The notes: generated by a model not told the origin, from the sequence alone. A stretch of 64,000 nucleotides of DNA from Faucicola sp902506215 (GCA_016888885.1 CP069437.1:1674001-1738000), one strand, 5' to 3'. Positions 44,303 through 54,024 are shown, counted from the first letter of the stretch. A program made the numbers and translations.

Positions 44303-44857
44303 CTAAATTCTCACCGTTTGGTTTTTTGATTTACTGTAGGCTCGTAACCGAATGTACAGGGTCTTAGTGACAGTGGCGACCACCTCATTTTGGTCGTCAA
44401 CCACCTGTACGTCATAGTTGCGGAACACCGCTTTACCATCCTTTGCCAAGGCTTTTATGGTATCGATTTCGGCGTCATCAAGGTGAAAATCGGCAAACAC
44501 ATCGCTTTTGCCCGCTTTAACAAAATCAATGCTCGCCGACTTATCCCATACCACGTACTCATTGCCCAACGCTTGCATCAACAAAATCATCAAAAATGGG
44601 TCAGTCATCGAATACAAACTGCCCCCAAACTGAGTGCCGACGATGTTTTGATTGAGTTTGTTTAGCGGTAAACGCACCCGAATATGATGGTTGGCGAAAT
44701 CAAGGGTATCAACACGGATACCCGCCCCAAAATATGGCGGATAAAGGTTAAAAAACTGCTTTAACAGCTTGGGGTTATGAAACGGATTAAGGTAATCTTT
44801 AGCTTGAGATTGAAAGGTTTGGCTTAGCTTAGATAGCTTGGATAAATTGAATAACAT
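44303..44857 (-). CDS. DUF4442 hotdog-fold thioesterase-like protein
   Basis: The 184-residue protein has the PPYFGAGIRVDTLDFANHHIRVRLPLNKLNQNIVGTQFGGSLYSMTDPF segment, the DUF4442/hotdog signature with the active-site region GTQFGGSLYSM. Hotdog proteins of this type bind acyl-CoA or acyl-ACP thioesters. An N-terminal extension up to 44959 exists but MLFNLSKL at 44857 is the more natural start. The function is unknown. It is convergent with the methyltransferase gene. Confidence 0.75.
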   Translation of the reverse strand: MLFNLSKLSKLSQTFQSQAKDYLNPFHNPKLLKQFFNLYPPYFGAGIRVDTLDFANHHIRVRLPLNKLNQNIVGTQFGGSLYSMTDPFLMILLMQALGNEYVVWDKSASIDFVKAGKSDVFADFHLDDAEIDTIKALAKDGKAVFRNYDVQVVDDQNEVVATVTKTLYIRLRAYSKSKNQTVRI

Positions 44858-44963
44858 GGCAGACTCGTTTTTAACATGAAAAAAGCATTGTACAACACGC
44901 CATTGGCAAAGCAACAATGCTATTGTATGATGGATACAACTGATAGCAAAGCGTGACAAATTA

Positions 44964-45347
44964 ATGGCAAAAGGTAAAGCAAAAAATAACGAAGATGAAG
45001 CATTCTGGGAGGCGATTTTGGCTGAAAAAGCACCATCGCCACCGTGTGAATTGTGTGGACGTGATGAAGTTGAATTAACCCAGCATCATCTGATTCCCAA
45101 ATCCCGCCACGACAAAGCCCGTACCAAACGCGAATTTAGCCGTGATGAAATGAAAAACGACATCGCCATGCTGTGTCCTGCTTGTCATGCGCAGGTGCAT
45201 GAAGTGTTTAGCAACCAAGAATTATCCAGCTACTACCATACGGTTGAGCGGCTTGCCGAGCATAGCGAAATGCAAAAATTTATCAATTGGGTAAAAAAAC
45301 GCCCGGCTGGACAAACTATTCGCGTCAAAAGTGGCGGTTCGGATTAA
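44964..45347 (+). CDS. HNH endonuclease family protein
   Basis: The 127-residue protein has CELCGRDEVELTQHHLIPKS (CxxC followed by the HH of the HNH motif) and LCPACHAQVHEVFSN (second CxxC and final His), the layout of small YisB-like HNH nucleases. The two CxxC pairs bind zinc and the His residues a catalytic metal. It starts 107 bp from the divergent DUF4442 gene and overlaps the convergent next gene by 4 bp. The biological role is unknown; it is not accompanied by a restriction or phage module here. Confidence 0.85.
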   Translation: MAKGKAKNNEDEAFWEAILAEKAPSPPCELCGRDEVELTQHHLIPKSRHDKARTKREFSRDEMKNDIAMLCPACHAQVHEVFSNQELSSYYHTVERLAEHSEMQKFINWVKKRPAGQTIRVKSGGSD

Positions 45348-45949
45348 GACAATAACCACTTTTTAACCAGCTTGGTATAGCGCGGCATCACCACATACAC
45401 CATCATAAACACCACCAGTCCGGTGATAATCAGTTTGGCAAGTAACGGGGTAGGGTGAACATTTAAAGCGTTAACAACTTGTTCGTACAGCCAAAAAATT
45501 ACCGTGACCAGTGGAAAAATCGCTGACCAAGTCAGTAAAAATTGTTTCCAAGGTTTTGGCGTGGGTGGGGGCGAAACGTTGACCAAGTGTGGGTTTTGTG
45601 TCGGCAGTGGCTGAAATAAAAATTCTAACCCGCTTTGCACGTGATAGTTGTCATCATCTAGCAAATAAGGTTTGACCTCATCAATCAACTGGCGGCGTTC
45701 AGATGAAGTCAGCCATGTGTGCAAATGCTCAGCCGTATCAAATCGCAAAATCACGGTAAAGGTTTGGGTTTTGCCCGCTATCGGGGTGATGACATGGCGA
45801 TCGATAAACCCTGCAAACGGCTTTGAAAGCGTATCAACCTTTTCGAGCCACATTTGATAATGCACCTGGTGCTCAGGCTTGACCCGATGACTAATGATTG
45901 CCGTCGCGCCTTGGTGGACAGAATGTAATGCGTTCGCGGTCGACGACAT
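45344..45949 (-). CDS. Antibiotic-biosynthesis-monooxygenase-like protein with membrane anchor
   Basis: The 201-residue protein has an N-terminal ABM-like alpha/beta domain (ATAIISHRVKPEHQVHYQMWLEKV, then FVILRF-type FTVILRFDTAEHLHTWLTSSERRQLI), and two C-terminal transmembrane helices (about residues 136-157 and 172-190). This resembles the YgiN/ABM fold found in quinone-linked enzymes, here with a membrane anchor. The substrate is unknown. It is the last gene before a 419-bp gap holding a degraded zinc-ribbon gene. Confidence 0.7.
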   Translation of the reverse strand: MSSTANALHSVHQGATAIISHRVKPEHQVHYQMWLEKVDTLSKPFAGFIDRHVITPIAGKTQTFTVILRFDTAEHLHTWLTSSERRQLIDEVKPYLLDDDNYHVQSGLEFLFQPLPTQNPHLVNVSPPPTPKPWKQFLLTWSAIFPLVTVIFWLYEQVVNALNVHPTPLLAKLIITGLVVFMMVYVVMPRYTKLVKKWLLS

Positions 45950-46015
45950 AAATTTTGCCTTGATAAATTGAGTTAATTGTAAAATTGCGATTCAGAAATT
46001 CTAACTAGTTTATGT

Positions 46016-46222
46016 TTATAATTTCTCTGACAGTATATCTATTTCATCAAATATTGGCAGTAAATTTACAGTCATCATATAGCTACCATAGTCAATAAGG
46101 GTAAGTTTATTGATGTTATCTTTTTCAAACCATAAAGCTTCACATTCATCACATAAAAAAGCTTCTTTCGACAATTTTTTATCCAGACTTTAAGTATTTT
46201 ACTTTGCTCACAGCGCGGGCAT
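46016..46222 (-). pseudogene. Degraded zinc-ribbon protein gene
   Basis: On the minus strand, one frame reads LCPRCEQSKILKVWIK and another, shifted, continues KLSKEAFLCDECEALWFEKDN to a stop at 46016-46018. Together they give CPRC...CDEC, a four-cysteine zinc ribbon followed by a hydrophobic tail (LIDYGSYMMT). A frameshift near 46165 and the lack of an in-frame start show that it is broken. Small zinc-ribbon proteins of this CPxC...CxECxxxW type occur in many bacteria. Confidence 0.5.
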
Positions 46223-46368
46223 AATATCCTTTAAATTTCCAAGATTCATAAAGTCGATAAAGTTTCGATAAAGTTTAATGTTCAATGCAGAAGTTTAGTT
46301 ACTTTAAAGATTGAAAATACGAGAATTAACTTAATATAGTATAAAAATCGTGAAATAGTAAACAAGCA

Positions 46369-48246
46369 ATGCCCAAAAACAAAACGCCCAGTATCGACCC
46401 TGCAACCATTGAAATTGCTGCAGCGACTGCCGACCGCAAAGCGCGATTGGATCACTTGATTAAGCGCCTGCCCAACTTGCCAGGCGTGTATAAAATGCTG
46501 GGCAAAAATGGCGACATCATCTATGTGGGCAAAGCCAAATCGCTCAAAAGTCGCGTCAATAGCTACTTTGCCAAAACCATCGACCACCCCAAAACGCGGG
46601 CGCTGGTGCAACGTATCGACAACATCGAAACCATCATAACCCGCTCTGAGACCGAAGCGCTGCTGCTTGAGCAAAACCTCATCAAGCTGCATCGACCGCC
46701 CTACAACGTGCTACTGCGTGATGATAAATCCTATCTGTACGTGTTTATCTCAGCCGATAAACCTTATCCAAGGCTCGCTTATGGGCGCGGTAAAGGGCAG
46801 CACCAAAAAGGCAGATTTTTTGGACCTTTTCCTTCGGCGCATGCCGCCAAACAAACCTTATTAATGATGCAAAAAATGTTTATGGTGCGCCAATGTACCA
46901 ATGCATTTTTTGCCCAGCGTCAGCGCCCTTGCCTAGAGTACCAAATCAAACGCTGTAAAGCGCCGTGTGTGGGGCTGGTATCGCCCGAAGACTATGCCGA
47001 TGACGTCAATAACACCATTCGATTTTTAAAAGGTGAAGGCACGGATTTGCAAGTCAAATTGGTGGGTAAAATGGAGCAAGCGGCTGAAGACATGAACTTT
47101 GAGCAAGCCGCCCTGTATCGCGACCAACTCTCGATGCTACGCGAAGTACAAGCCAAACAAGCAGTATATACGGTCAAAGGTGAAGCCGATATCATCGCCA
47201 TCGCCAGTCAAGCGGGCATTACCTGTGTGCATGTCATGAATGTGCGTAATGGGCAGGTTTTGGGTGGCAACAATTATTTTCCTGATGTGGATAGTGAAAA
47301 TGACATAGCGGATAACTTGTCTGAGTTTGTCAGCTCATTTTATTTTCAAGTCAGTGATGATTTACCCGAAGAGCTGATTATAAGCCATGAGTTGCCCGAC
47401 CAAACCGCGATGACAGAAGCCTTAACTGAGACCTTTGGCAAAAAGGTGACGATAAAAACCAAAGTTCGAGAGCAGCGGAGCGAATGGCTCACCCTTGCCC
47501 AAATGAATGCCAACAACGCCCTGCAAACCAAATTGGGCGATTATTTGGAAGTCAAATCTCGCTTTAACGCGCTCAATGAGGTATTAAAAGAGCCGCTGCA
47601 AGGCAAATCGCTCGACCGTATCGAATGTTTTGATATCTCGCATACCATGGGTGAAGCCACCATCGCCAGCTGTGTGGTCGCTGACCAAGGCGGGCTACGC
47701 AAACGCGACTATCGCCAATATGCCATTCATGGCATCACGGGCGGTGACGACTATGCCGCCATGAAGCAAGTATTAAACCGCCGCTATAGTAAACAGCCGC
47801 TGCCAGATTTATTGCTGATCGATGGCGGTAAGGGGCAGCTTAATATGGCAAAAGACGTACTGAGCGAGCTGGGGATTTTAACCCAAACCTTGCTCGTCGG
47901 GGTGGCAAAAGGCGAAGGTCGCAAGGCTGGGCTTGAAGTACTGCATTTTATTGACCGTGAGCCGCTCGATTTGCCGGCTGATAGCAAGGCACTGCATTTG
48001 ATTATGCATATCCGTGATGAAGCGCACCGCTTTGCCATTACCGCACACCGCAAAAAACGCGATAAACGCCGCTCAAGCTCAGTGCTAGAAGCCATACCTG
48101 GGTTGGGGGAAAAACGCCGCCGAGAGTTGCTCAATCATTTTGGCGGCTTGCAGCAGCTGCTTGGCGCATCACAAGATGAAATTGGGCAGGTGAACGGCAT
48201 TGGCAAGGTGATGGCCAATACCATTTATAAAGTGTTGCATGGCTGA
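46369..48246 (+). CDS. uvrC: UvrABC system protein C
   Basis: The 625-residue protein has a GIY-YIG nuclease domain (LPGVYKMLGKNGDIIYVGKAKSLKSRV, about residues 37-63, with the catalytic Tyr/Arg set), a UvrB-binding UVR motif (about 215-250), a second RNase H-like nuclease core with ECFDISHTMGE and LIDGGKGQLNMA, and a helix-hairpin-helix tail (IPGLGEKRRRELLNHFGG). It makes both cuts in nucleotide excision repair. About 25 extra N-terminal residues precede the usual start. Confidence 0.97.
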   Translation: MPKNKTPSIDPATIEIAAATADRKARLDHLIKRLPNLPGVYKMLGKNGDIIYVGKAKSLKSRVNSYFAKTIDHPKTRALVQRIDNIETIITRSETEALLLEQNLIKLHRPPYNVLLRDDKSYLYVFISADKPYPRLAYGRGKGQHQKGRFFGPFPSAHAAKQTLLMMQKMFMVRQCTNAFFAQRQRPCLEYQIKRCKAPCVGLVSPEDYADDVNNTIRFLKGEGTDLQVKLVGKMEQAAEDMNFEQAALYRDQLSMLREVQAKQAVYTVKGEADIIAIASQAGITCVHVMNVRNGQVLGGNNYFPDVDSENDIADNLSEFVSSFYFQVSDDLPEELIISHELPDQTAMTEALTETFGKKVTIKTKVREQRSEWLTLAQMNANNALQTKLGDYLEVKSRFNALNEVLKEPLQGKSLDRIECFDISHTMGEATIASCVVADQGGLRKRDYRQYAIHGITGGDDYAAMKQVLNRRYSKQPLPDLLLIDGGKGQLNMAKDVLSELGILTQTLLVGVAKGEGRKAGLEVLHFIDREPLDLPADSKALHLIMHIRDEAHRFAITAHRKKRDKRRSSSVLEAIPGLGEKRRRELLNHFGGLQQLLGASQDEIGQVNGIGKVMANTIYKVLHG

Positions 48247-48313
48247 TATTAAATTTTTAGCCATTTTGGATGAAACGGGTAGTTAACAATGATAATGACA
48301 TGGCATTGTAACA

Positions 48314-48670
48314 ATGACAGAAATTTTTTTTAAATCAATCGCAGCGGCGGATAGTGATATCTGCATGCACTGTGGCGCATGTTGCGCTAACTATCGGGTG
48401 TCTTTTTATTGGGCAGAAGGCGAGACACTCGGTATTCCCGAGCAGATGACAGTCAAAGTCAATGATTTTTATAGCTGTATGAAAGGTACCGAAACAAAGC
48501 CGGTCAGGTGTATTGCATTAGCGGGCGAAGTTGGTAACTCGGTGGCCTGCCAAATCTATGATAAACGCTCAAGCACCTGCCAATCGGTACAAGTCGGTGA
48601 CGAGCAATGTATCAAAGCCCGTCATCACTATGGGTTATCTAACGATATCTTTAGTCAAGTGCCTGTTTAA
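48314..48670 (+). CDS. YkgJ-family cysteine cluster protein
   Basis: The 118-residue protein has CMHCGACCANYRVSFYW (CxxCxxCC, residues 17-33), then CIALAGE, CQIYDKRSSTCQS and CIKAR, the eight-cysteine UPF0153 pattern. It probably binds zinc or an iron-sulfur cluster. The function is unknown. It overlaps the convergent next gene by 4 bp. Confidence 0.9.
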   Translation: MTEIFFKSIAAADSDICMHCGACCANYRVSFYWAEGETLGIPEQMTVKVNDFYSCMKGTETKPVRCIALAGEVGNSVACQIYDKRSSTCQSVQVGDEQCIKARHHYGLSNDIFSQVPV

Positions 48671-49620
48671 TGGCTTTGTGATAAACGAACAGTCAGCTGT
48701 TTTTCTACTTCGGTTTTAAGCCATTGATTCAAATCCTCATTCATCAGCGTCATTGATTCGAGCAAATAGTTGTCGATATAGCCTTGCAGCTGTTTGACGA
48801 TATCTTGTTTGATTTGTTCAATAGCGGGCGTGGTGGCGATAGATGGGTTGTCAATATGGGCAAGTGGGTCAGTAACGCGCGTTTCACGGGTCATCACTGC
48901 CGCTGTTGGGTCATCAGCTAACGGCTCAGCAAAGTTATCAGTGTTATCAGCGGTATCGGTATGATCAATGGCATAGACCATCTCACTGCGATGGCGCTCA
49001 ATCGTGATATCGCTGGTTGCGGTATCCGTGGATTGAGCTTGTTCATCTAGCTCGTGATTTGCACCCTCGACTGAGGTAGGTACTAATTGCGTCGCTGGTT
49101 GGGGAGGGTTTGCCTGTTTTACTAGATGCGCTTGTTTGGCAATGGCGCGTTCTTGCTCGAGTAGCGCAATGGCTGCATCATCTTGTGCTTGGCGTTCGCG
49201 TTGTAGACGTTCTTCTTGCGCTTGGCGTTCTTTTTCGTTTTCTTGTGTTAACTGTGCTTGTTCAAGGCGCTGTTGTTCAAGTCGTTGTTGCTCAAGGCGC
49301 TCTTTTTCCAAGCGTTCAATTTCTAACCGTTCTTGTTCTAGCCTGTGTTGTTCCAATCTTTCTTGTTCTAGGCGTTGTTCTTCAAGCTCGCGCTCACGTG
49401 CTTGTGCTTGTAATTTTTCTTGGTGGTCACGCTCGATAGCCAGTAATTCCTCGACTTTATCATGCAGATTAGGCACGCTAAATTGATACCCATCAAGGTC
49501 GGTATCGGGGTAAAGCAAGGTAACGATATCATCGAGTTCTTGAATAATGGCGTGTTTGACAGGGGTGGGGGTGGCAAGCCAGCGCTTTGAAAATTGGTGG
49601 GAGAAGGCAAATCCTGACAT
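48667..49620 (-). CDS. Coiled-coil protein with charged RLEQ-type repeats
   Basis: The 317-residue protein has a globular-looking N-terminus (to about 65), a long charged segment (about 68-160) built of repeated five-residue units ending RLEQ(E/Q/H) and similar, and a C-terminal helical part (about 262-317, ending EVEKQLTVRLSQSH). There is no signal peptide or membrane helix. The middle has the composition of a long coiled coil. I recognise no family, so a structural or scaffold role is a guess. It is a single gene between ykgJ and fabF. Confidence 0.7.
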   Translation of the reverse strand: MSGFAFSHQFSKRWLATPTPVKHAIIQELDDIVTLLYPDTDLDGYQFSVPNLHDKVEELLAIERDHQEKLQAQARERELEEQRLEQERLEQHRLEQERLEIERLEKERLEQQRLEQQRLEQAQLTQENEKERQAQEERLQRERQAQDDAAIALLEQERAIAKQAHLVKQANPPQPATQLVPTSVEGANHELDEQAQSTDTATSDITIERHRSEMVYAIDHTDTADNTDNFAEPLADDPTAAVMTRETRVTDPLAHIDNPSIATTPAIEQIKQDIVKQLQGYIDNYLLESMTLMNEDLNQWLKTEVEKQLTVRLSQSH

Positions 49621-49669
49621 GAATAGTGTCCAGCGTTAAGGATGAAATAGGATAGCTTCATTTAACGAA

Positions 49670-49698
49670 AAAACGGCTAAAATTTCAATAGCCGTTTT
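49670..49698 (-). terminator. Terminator after fabF
   Basis: On the minus strand the stem AAAACGGCTA pairs with TAGCCGTTTT around a 9-nt loop, with T residues continuing into the flank. Confidence 0.7.
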
Positions 49699-49773
49699 CA
49701 AAATTCACACCGTTAAAGTGCCAATTACAGAATCAATGAAAGACTCAATGTTATCATAACATTGATTGCTTAT

Positions 49774-51081
49774 TTATCGTGACTGCCATTTGGCAAACAG
49801 CAGCGAGCCATTGGTACCACCAAACCCAAAGCTGTTAGAAATCGCATGGGTTAAGTCGTCGACTTTACGGGCTGTATGCGGTACATAGTCAAGCTTGCAC
49901 TCAGGGTCTTGATGATCCAAATTGATGGTCGGTGGCAATATTTGTTGTTGCAGCGCCTTAACGGTGAAAATCGCTTCGATACCGCCTGCCGCACCCAGTA
50001 GATGACCGGTCATCGATTTGGTGGAACTTACTACCATGTTCTCACCAAAGATACCCGCAATTGCGCGGCTCTCTGCCACATCACCTGCTGGGGTACTGGT
50101 GCCATGGGTATTGATGTAGCCAACGTCACTGGGGGCAATGCCAGCATCACTCAAGGCGTGACGCATCGCCATAGCGGCACCCTCGCCATTTTCCGGTGGC
50201 GCGGTGATATGGCTGGCATCATCACTCATGCCAAAGCCGACAAACTCTGCCAGAATCGTCGCACCGCGCGCTTTGGCGTGGGCAAGGCTTTCCATCACTA
50301 GCACGCCTGCACCATCACCCAGTACAAAACCATCACGGTCTTTGTCAAATGGACGACTGGCCTTGGTCGGTGCATCGTTGCGCGTTGATAATGCTTGCAT
50401 TGCTGAGAAGCCACCGATACCGAGTTGGCTTGAGGCTTTTTCACAGCCCCCCGCTACAATCACATCGGCATCGCCATACGCAATCAACCGTGCCGCCAAG
50501 CCAATCGCATGAGTGGCTGTAGTACAAGCGGTAGAAGTGGCAAGATTTAACCCTTTAATCCTATGGCGAATCGCCACTTGCCCAGCTGCCATATTCACAA
50601 TGGCTGAGGGCACAAAGAACGGCGAGATTTTACGCGGACCTTCGCTATTAAGTTTTACCGCTGTATCTTCAATGGTGGTGATACCGCCAATCCCTGAGCC
50701 GATGATCACCCCGATACGGTCGGGGTCAACCTGATGTACAGGCGCGGCTTGCAACTCACTGATAAAGCCTGCTTGCTTCAATGCTTGTGCTGCTGCGGCA
50801 ACACCATATTGTACAAAGGTGTCATACCGACGCGCGTCTTTGGCGTTCATGTACAAGCCGATATCAAACCCATCCACTGTGCCAGCGATTTGTGCGCGGT
50901 AATCAGTGGCGTCAAAATGGCTAATCGCTTTGATACCGCTTTCGCCATTAATGAGCCGTTGCCAAGTGCTCTCTACATCGAGTCCTAGCGGGGTAATGGC
51001 TCCCATGCCTGTGATGACAATACGCTCATGGTCAGGGCGTTCGTCGTAGCGGGGCTTTTTTGGGCTAAATTTTGTGGTCAT
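49774..51081 (-). CDS. fabF: 3-oxoacyl-ACP synthase II
   Basis: The 435-residue thiolase-fold enzyme starts ERIVITGMGAITPLGLDVEST after a 20-residue basic leader, and has the active cysteine in STACTTATHAIG (about 186-197), the first His in NTHGTSTPAGD (about 325-335) and the second in SMTGHLLGAAGGIEA (about 358-372). It condenses malonyl-ACP with acyl-ACP in fatty acid elongation. fabD, fabG and acpP are not adjacent, so this is a stand-alone copy; a FabB/FabF-like paralogue is possible. Confidence 0.94.
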   Translation of the reverse strand: MTTKFSPKKPRYDERPDHERIVITGMGAITPLGLDVESTWQRLINGESGIKAISHFDATDYRAQIAGTVDGFDIGLYMNAKDARRYDTFVQYGVAAAAQALKQAGFISELQAAPVHQVDPDRIGVIIGSGIGGITTIEDTAVKLNSEGPRKISPFFVPSAIVNMAAGQVAIRHRIKGLNLATSTACTTATHAIGLAARLIAYGDADVIVAGGCEKASSQLGIGGFSAMQALSTRNDAPTKASRPFDKDRDGFVLGDGAGVLVMESLAHAKARGATILAEFVGFGMSDDASHITAPPENGEGAAMAMRHALSDAGIAPSDVGYINTHGTSTPAGDVAESRAIAGIFGENMVVSSTKSMTGHLLGAAGGIEAIFTVKALQQQILPPTINLDHQDPECKLDYVPHTARKVDDLTHAISNSFGFGGTNGSLLFAKWQSR

Positions 51082-51268
51082 TTTATGCTCGAATTTTTAA
51101 ATAATATTTTTTGAATAACATTTTATGAAAGTTTAGCAAAAATAGTGTACGAGTGTAAACACAATAACTTTAACGTCTTTAGGTTGATTGTATATATCTA
51201 TAGCTCATTGAACAACATTAGCCCTCACCCAAAGATGACCAAAGCCCAGAATAAAGGCTATAAGATAA

Positions 51269-51307
51269 GCGCTATATACCAGTGCTATATATCAGCGCTA
51301 TATGTAA
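51269..51307. repeat. 13-bp tandem repeat in the fabF-anmK gap
   Basis: Three imperfect 13-bp units, GCGCTATATACCA (51269-51281), GTGCTATATATCA (51282-51294) and GCGCTATATGTAA (51295-51307), lie in the 268-bp gap upstream of fabF. Confidence 0.7.
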
Positions 51308-51349
51308 TTGCTATCAATGTCATTGTCGACGTGAAAAATACACGCCGTG

Positions 51350-52681
51350 TTAAAAACACACCTGCCCCAATACCACCTTTTTACTTGCCCCGGTGACACT
51401 GGGCAAGTTACTCGGTACGTTCAAAATCGTCTGCTGAGCCAGCCACGCAAACGCTACGGCTTCGACCCACAACGGCGACAACCCAATTTTGTCGGTAGTT
51501 TGTATGCTCCAAGTGGCTAAATTATCTTGTAAACGGCTCATTAAATAGGCATTTAACGCCCCACCACCACAGACAAACAACTCGCCTTGCGCACCATCAG
51601 TGACGGACACAATGGCATCGCTGACGGATTTAGCGGTAAGCGCCACCAACGTCGCTTGTACATCGGCAGGTGAATACGCCAAATTGGGGAATTGCTGACC
51701 CAATTGTTCGAGCATAGCGTCAAGCCAAGCCAAATTAAACTCCTCTCTCCCAGTGCTTTTTGGGAACGGCTTGGCAAAAAATGGGTGAGTCAAAAGCAAA
51801 TTTAATAATGGCTCAATCACTTGCCCCGATTTTCCCCAATCGCCATTGTGATCATAGCTTTGCTCAGTATGACGTTGACACCAACCATCAATGAGCAAAT
51901 TTGCCACCCCTGTATCAAATCCAATCACCTCATCGCTGCCATCAAGTACCGTGATATTGGCAATACCGCCTAAATTTAAAATCACTTTTGGCATAACTTT
52001 ATCGGCATGATAAGGCGGTGTAGCAAACATGGCTTGGTGAAACGCAGGCACGAGTGGTGCGCCTTGCCCACCCACTGCCATATCGCGGCGCCGAAAATCG
52101 CTCACCACCGCAATAGCAGTGCGCTCAGCGAGTACATTCGGGTCAAGCAGTTGCAAGCTAAATGACCACTGGGGGCGATGACGCACGGTTTGCCCATGAC
52201 AACCAATCGCGGTTACTTCATCAGGGGTGACCTGCGCTTTCTCGAGTAATTGATTGACCAAATTTGCGGCAAACTCAGCATAAAACACGCTCGCCCAACC
52301 AAATACATCAAGCTCGCTCTCGAACGCCAAGTTATCATCAGCGATGAGTTGTGCCACTCCGTTTGGTTGGGTGAGCGCCAACAACACGTCGCGTAAATCA
52401 GCGGGAAACGGCTCGCTCACCGTCGCCAAAATCTCGACAGGCTCATCATTGTCTTCGTCAATCTCATAAAACTGGCACAGCACCGCATCGAGTCCGTCAA
52501 GGCTGGTGCCACCCATCATGCCAATCACATACGGCGAGTCGGCAAGCGGGTTTTCTTTGGTGGTCATCATATCATCCATGATGTCGGTAAAATGGCTAAA
52601 AAATCCTTCATCAAAAGGCAGGTTGGCAGGTAGTCCAGTCGGCAACGTTTGGCTCATAATTATTCTCGTTAGGGCTGTCAA
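51350..52681 (-). CDS. anmK: Anhydro-N-acetylmuramic acid kinase
   Basis: The 443-residue protein has YVIGMMGGTSLDGLDAVLCQF (about 50-70, nucleotide-binding start), GCHGQTVRHRP (about 157-167), GGIANITVLD and GFDTGVANLLIDGW signatures of AnmK. It phosphorylates and opens 1,6-anhydroMurNAc to feed peptidoglycan recycling; the recycling ligase Mpl is also in this window. The first 48 residues are longer than in E. coli and the true start might be the internal Met9. It is divergent from tyrS. Confidence 0.93.
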   Translation of the reverse strand: MTALTRIIMSQTLPTGLPANLPFDEGFFSHFTDIMDDMMTTKENPLADSPYVIGMMGGTSLDGLDAVLCQFYEIDEDNDEPVEILATVSEPFPADLRDVLLALTQPNGVAQLIADDNLAFESELDVFGWASVFYAEFAANLVNQLLEKAQVTPDEVTAIGCHGQTVRHRPQWSFSLQLLDPNVLAERTAIAVVSDFRRRDMAVGGQGAPLVPAFHQAMFATPPYHADKVMPKVILNLGGIANITVLDGSDEVIGFDTGVANLLIDGWCQRHTEQSYDHNGDWGKSGQVIEPLLNLLLTHPFFAKPFPKSTGREEFNLAWLDAMLEQLGQQFPNLAYSPADVQATLVALTAKSVSDAIVSVTDGAQGELFVCGGGALNAYLMSRLQDNLATWSIQTTDKIGLSPLWVEAVAFAWLAQQTILNVPSNLPSVTGASKKVVLGQVCF

Positions 52682-52803
52682 AGTAGAGAGTGCCTTGATT
52701 ATAGCATACTAAAAGCCTGCCTTATTTTATCTGCAAATTTGCTATAATGGCTAAACTTCACTTTTTTTCAGCCGTTTTAACCCGCGCTTTTTTCGAGGTA
52801 AGC

Positions 52804-54024
52804 ATGACCGATTCTACTCATAGATTTTTAGCAGCAGAAGAACAACTCAAACTCATCCAACGTGGTACGCACGAAATTATTTCGCAAGACGATTTAATTA
52901 AAAAACTTAAAGAAAACCGCCCACTGCGAGTCAAAGCAGGGTTTGATCCGACCGCCCCCGATTTGCACTTGGGTCATACGGTTTTAATCAATAAACTCAA
53001 GCATTTTCAGGATTTGGGACACCAAGTGTTGTTTTTGATTGGGGATTATACCGCGCGCATTGGCGACCCAACGGGTAAAAATACCACTCGTCCGCCATTG
53101 TCTGAAGAAAAAATCTTGGAGAATGCCCAAACTTATAAAGAGCAAGTATTTAAAATCCTTGATCCCGCTAAAACCCAAGTGATGTTTAACTCCGATTGGT
53201 TTAGCAAAATGTCGGCAGGCGACATGATTGGTTTGGCAAGCCAGCAAACCGTGTCTCGTATGCTCGAGCGTGATGACTTCTCTAAACGCTATGCCTCACA
53301 AACGCCGATTTCGATTCATGAGTTTTTGTACCCACTGGTGCAAGGTTATGACTCAGTCGCCATGCAAGCTGATGTTGAGCTAGGTGGTACTGACCAAACC
53401 TTTAACCTACTCATGGGTCGTACCTTGCAATCTCGCTATGGTCAAGTGCCACAAGTGTGTATCACCGTGCCGATTTTGGAAGGCTTAGATGGCGTACAAA
53501 AAATGAGTAAATCGCTTGGCAATTACATCGGCATTTATGACAGCGCAGGCTCCATGTACCAAAAAATCTTGTCCATGCCAGACACTTTGATTGCGCGTTA
53601 TTTTGAGTTACTTAGCTTCAAACCCATGGATGAAGTCGAAGTCTTGCTAAAAGACATCGAAAATGGGCGCAATCCGCAAGAAGTCAAACGTATTTTGGCA
53701 CTAGAGCTGATTGAGCGTTTCCATGACAAAGAAGCCGCCGAAAACGCTCACAAATCAGCGGGCAATCGCTTGGTAGATGGTGAGTTGCCAGTGGATTTGC
53801 CAGAGGTGACGATTAGCCTTGATGGGCAAGCGCAGTTATTTATCACCCAAGTGTTAAACCAAGCCAATTTGGTAAAAAACTCAGCGCAAGCGAAAGACTT
53901 TTTGAAAAACCAATCGGTGAAAGTGGATGGGCAGGTGGTGGATGCAGGATTTGCCCTCAGTGCAGGACAAACGGTGGTGATTCAAGCAGGCAAAAAAGCG
54001 TATGCCAGAGTGACGATTTCCTAA
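52804..54024 (+). CDS. tyrS: Tyrosyl-tRNA synthetase
   Basis: The 406-residue class I synthetase, starting MTDSTHRFLAAEEQ after GAGGTAAGC, has FDPTAPDLHLGHTVLINKL (HLGH, about 42-60) and KMSKSLGNYIG (KMSKS, about 236), with a C-terminal S4 domain (SVKVDGQVVDAGFAL). This is the second TyrRS type with KMSKS. The frame from 52747 adds 19 residues and is not preferred. A -10-like TATAAT is at 52743-52748. A terminator follows. Confidence 0.96.
   Translation: MTDSTHRFLAAEEQLKLIQRGTHEIISQDDLIKKLKENRPLRVKAGFDPTAPDLHLGHTVLINKLKHFQDLGHQVLFLIGDYTARIGDPTGKNTTRPPLSEEKILENAQTYKEQVFKILDPAKTQVMFNSDWFSKMSAGDMIGLASQQTVSRMLERDDFSKRYASQTPISIHEFLYPLVQGYDSVAMQADVELGGTDQTFNLLMGRTLQSRYGQVPQVCITVPILEGLDGVQKMSKSLGNYIGIYDSAGSMYQKILSMPDTLIARYFELLSFKPMDEVEVLLKDIENGRNPQEVKRILALELIERFHDKEAAENAHKSAGNRLVDGELPVDLPEVTISLDGQAQLFITQVLNQANLVKNSAQAKDFLKNQSVKVDGQVVDAGFALSAGQTVVIQAGKKAYARVTIS

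Noticed and set aside
46282..46692. 136-codon minus-strand frame over the uvrC start
   Set aside because: It overlaps the conserved GIY-YIG coding sequence of uvrC and has no recognisable motif.
51269..51307. CRISPR-like array from the 13-bp repeats (also at 63925-63976)
   Set aside because: Units are contiguous without spacers and there are no cas genes, so these are simple tandem repeats.
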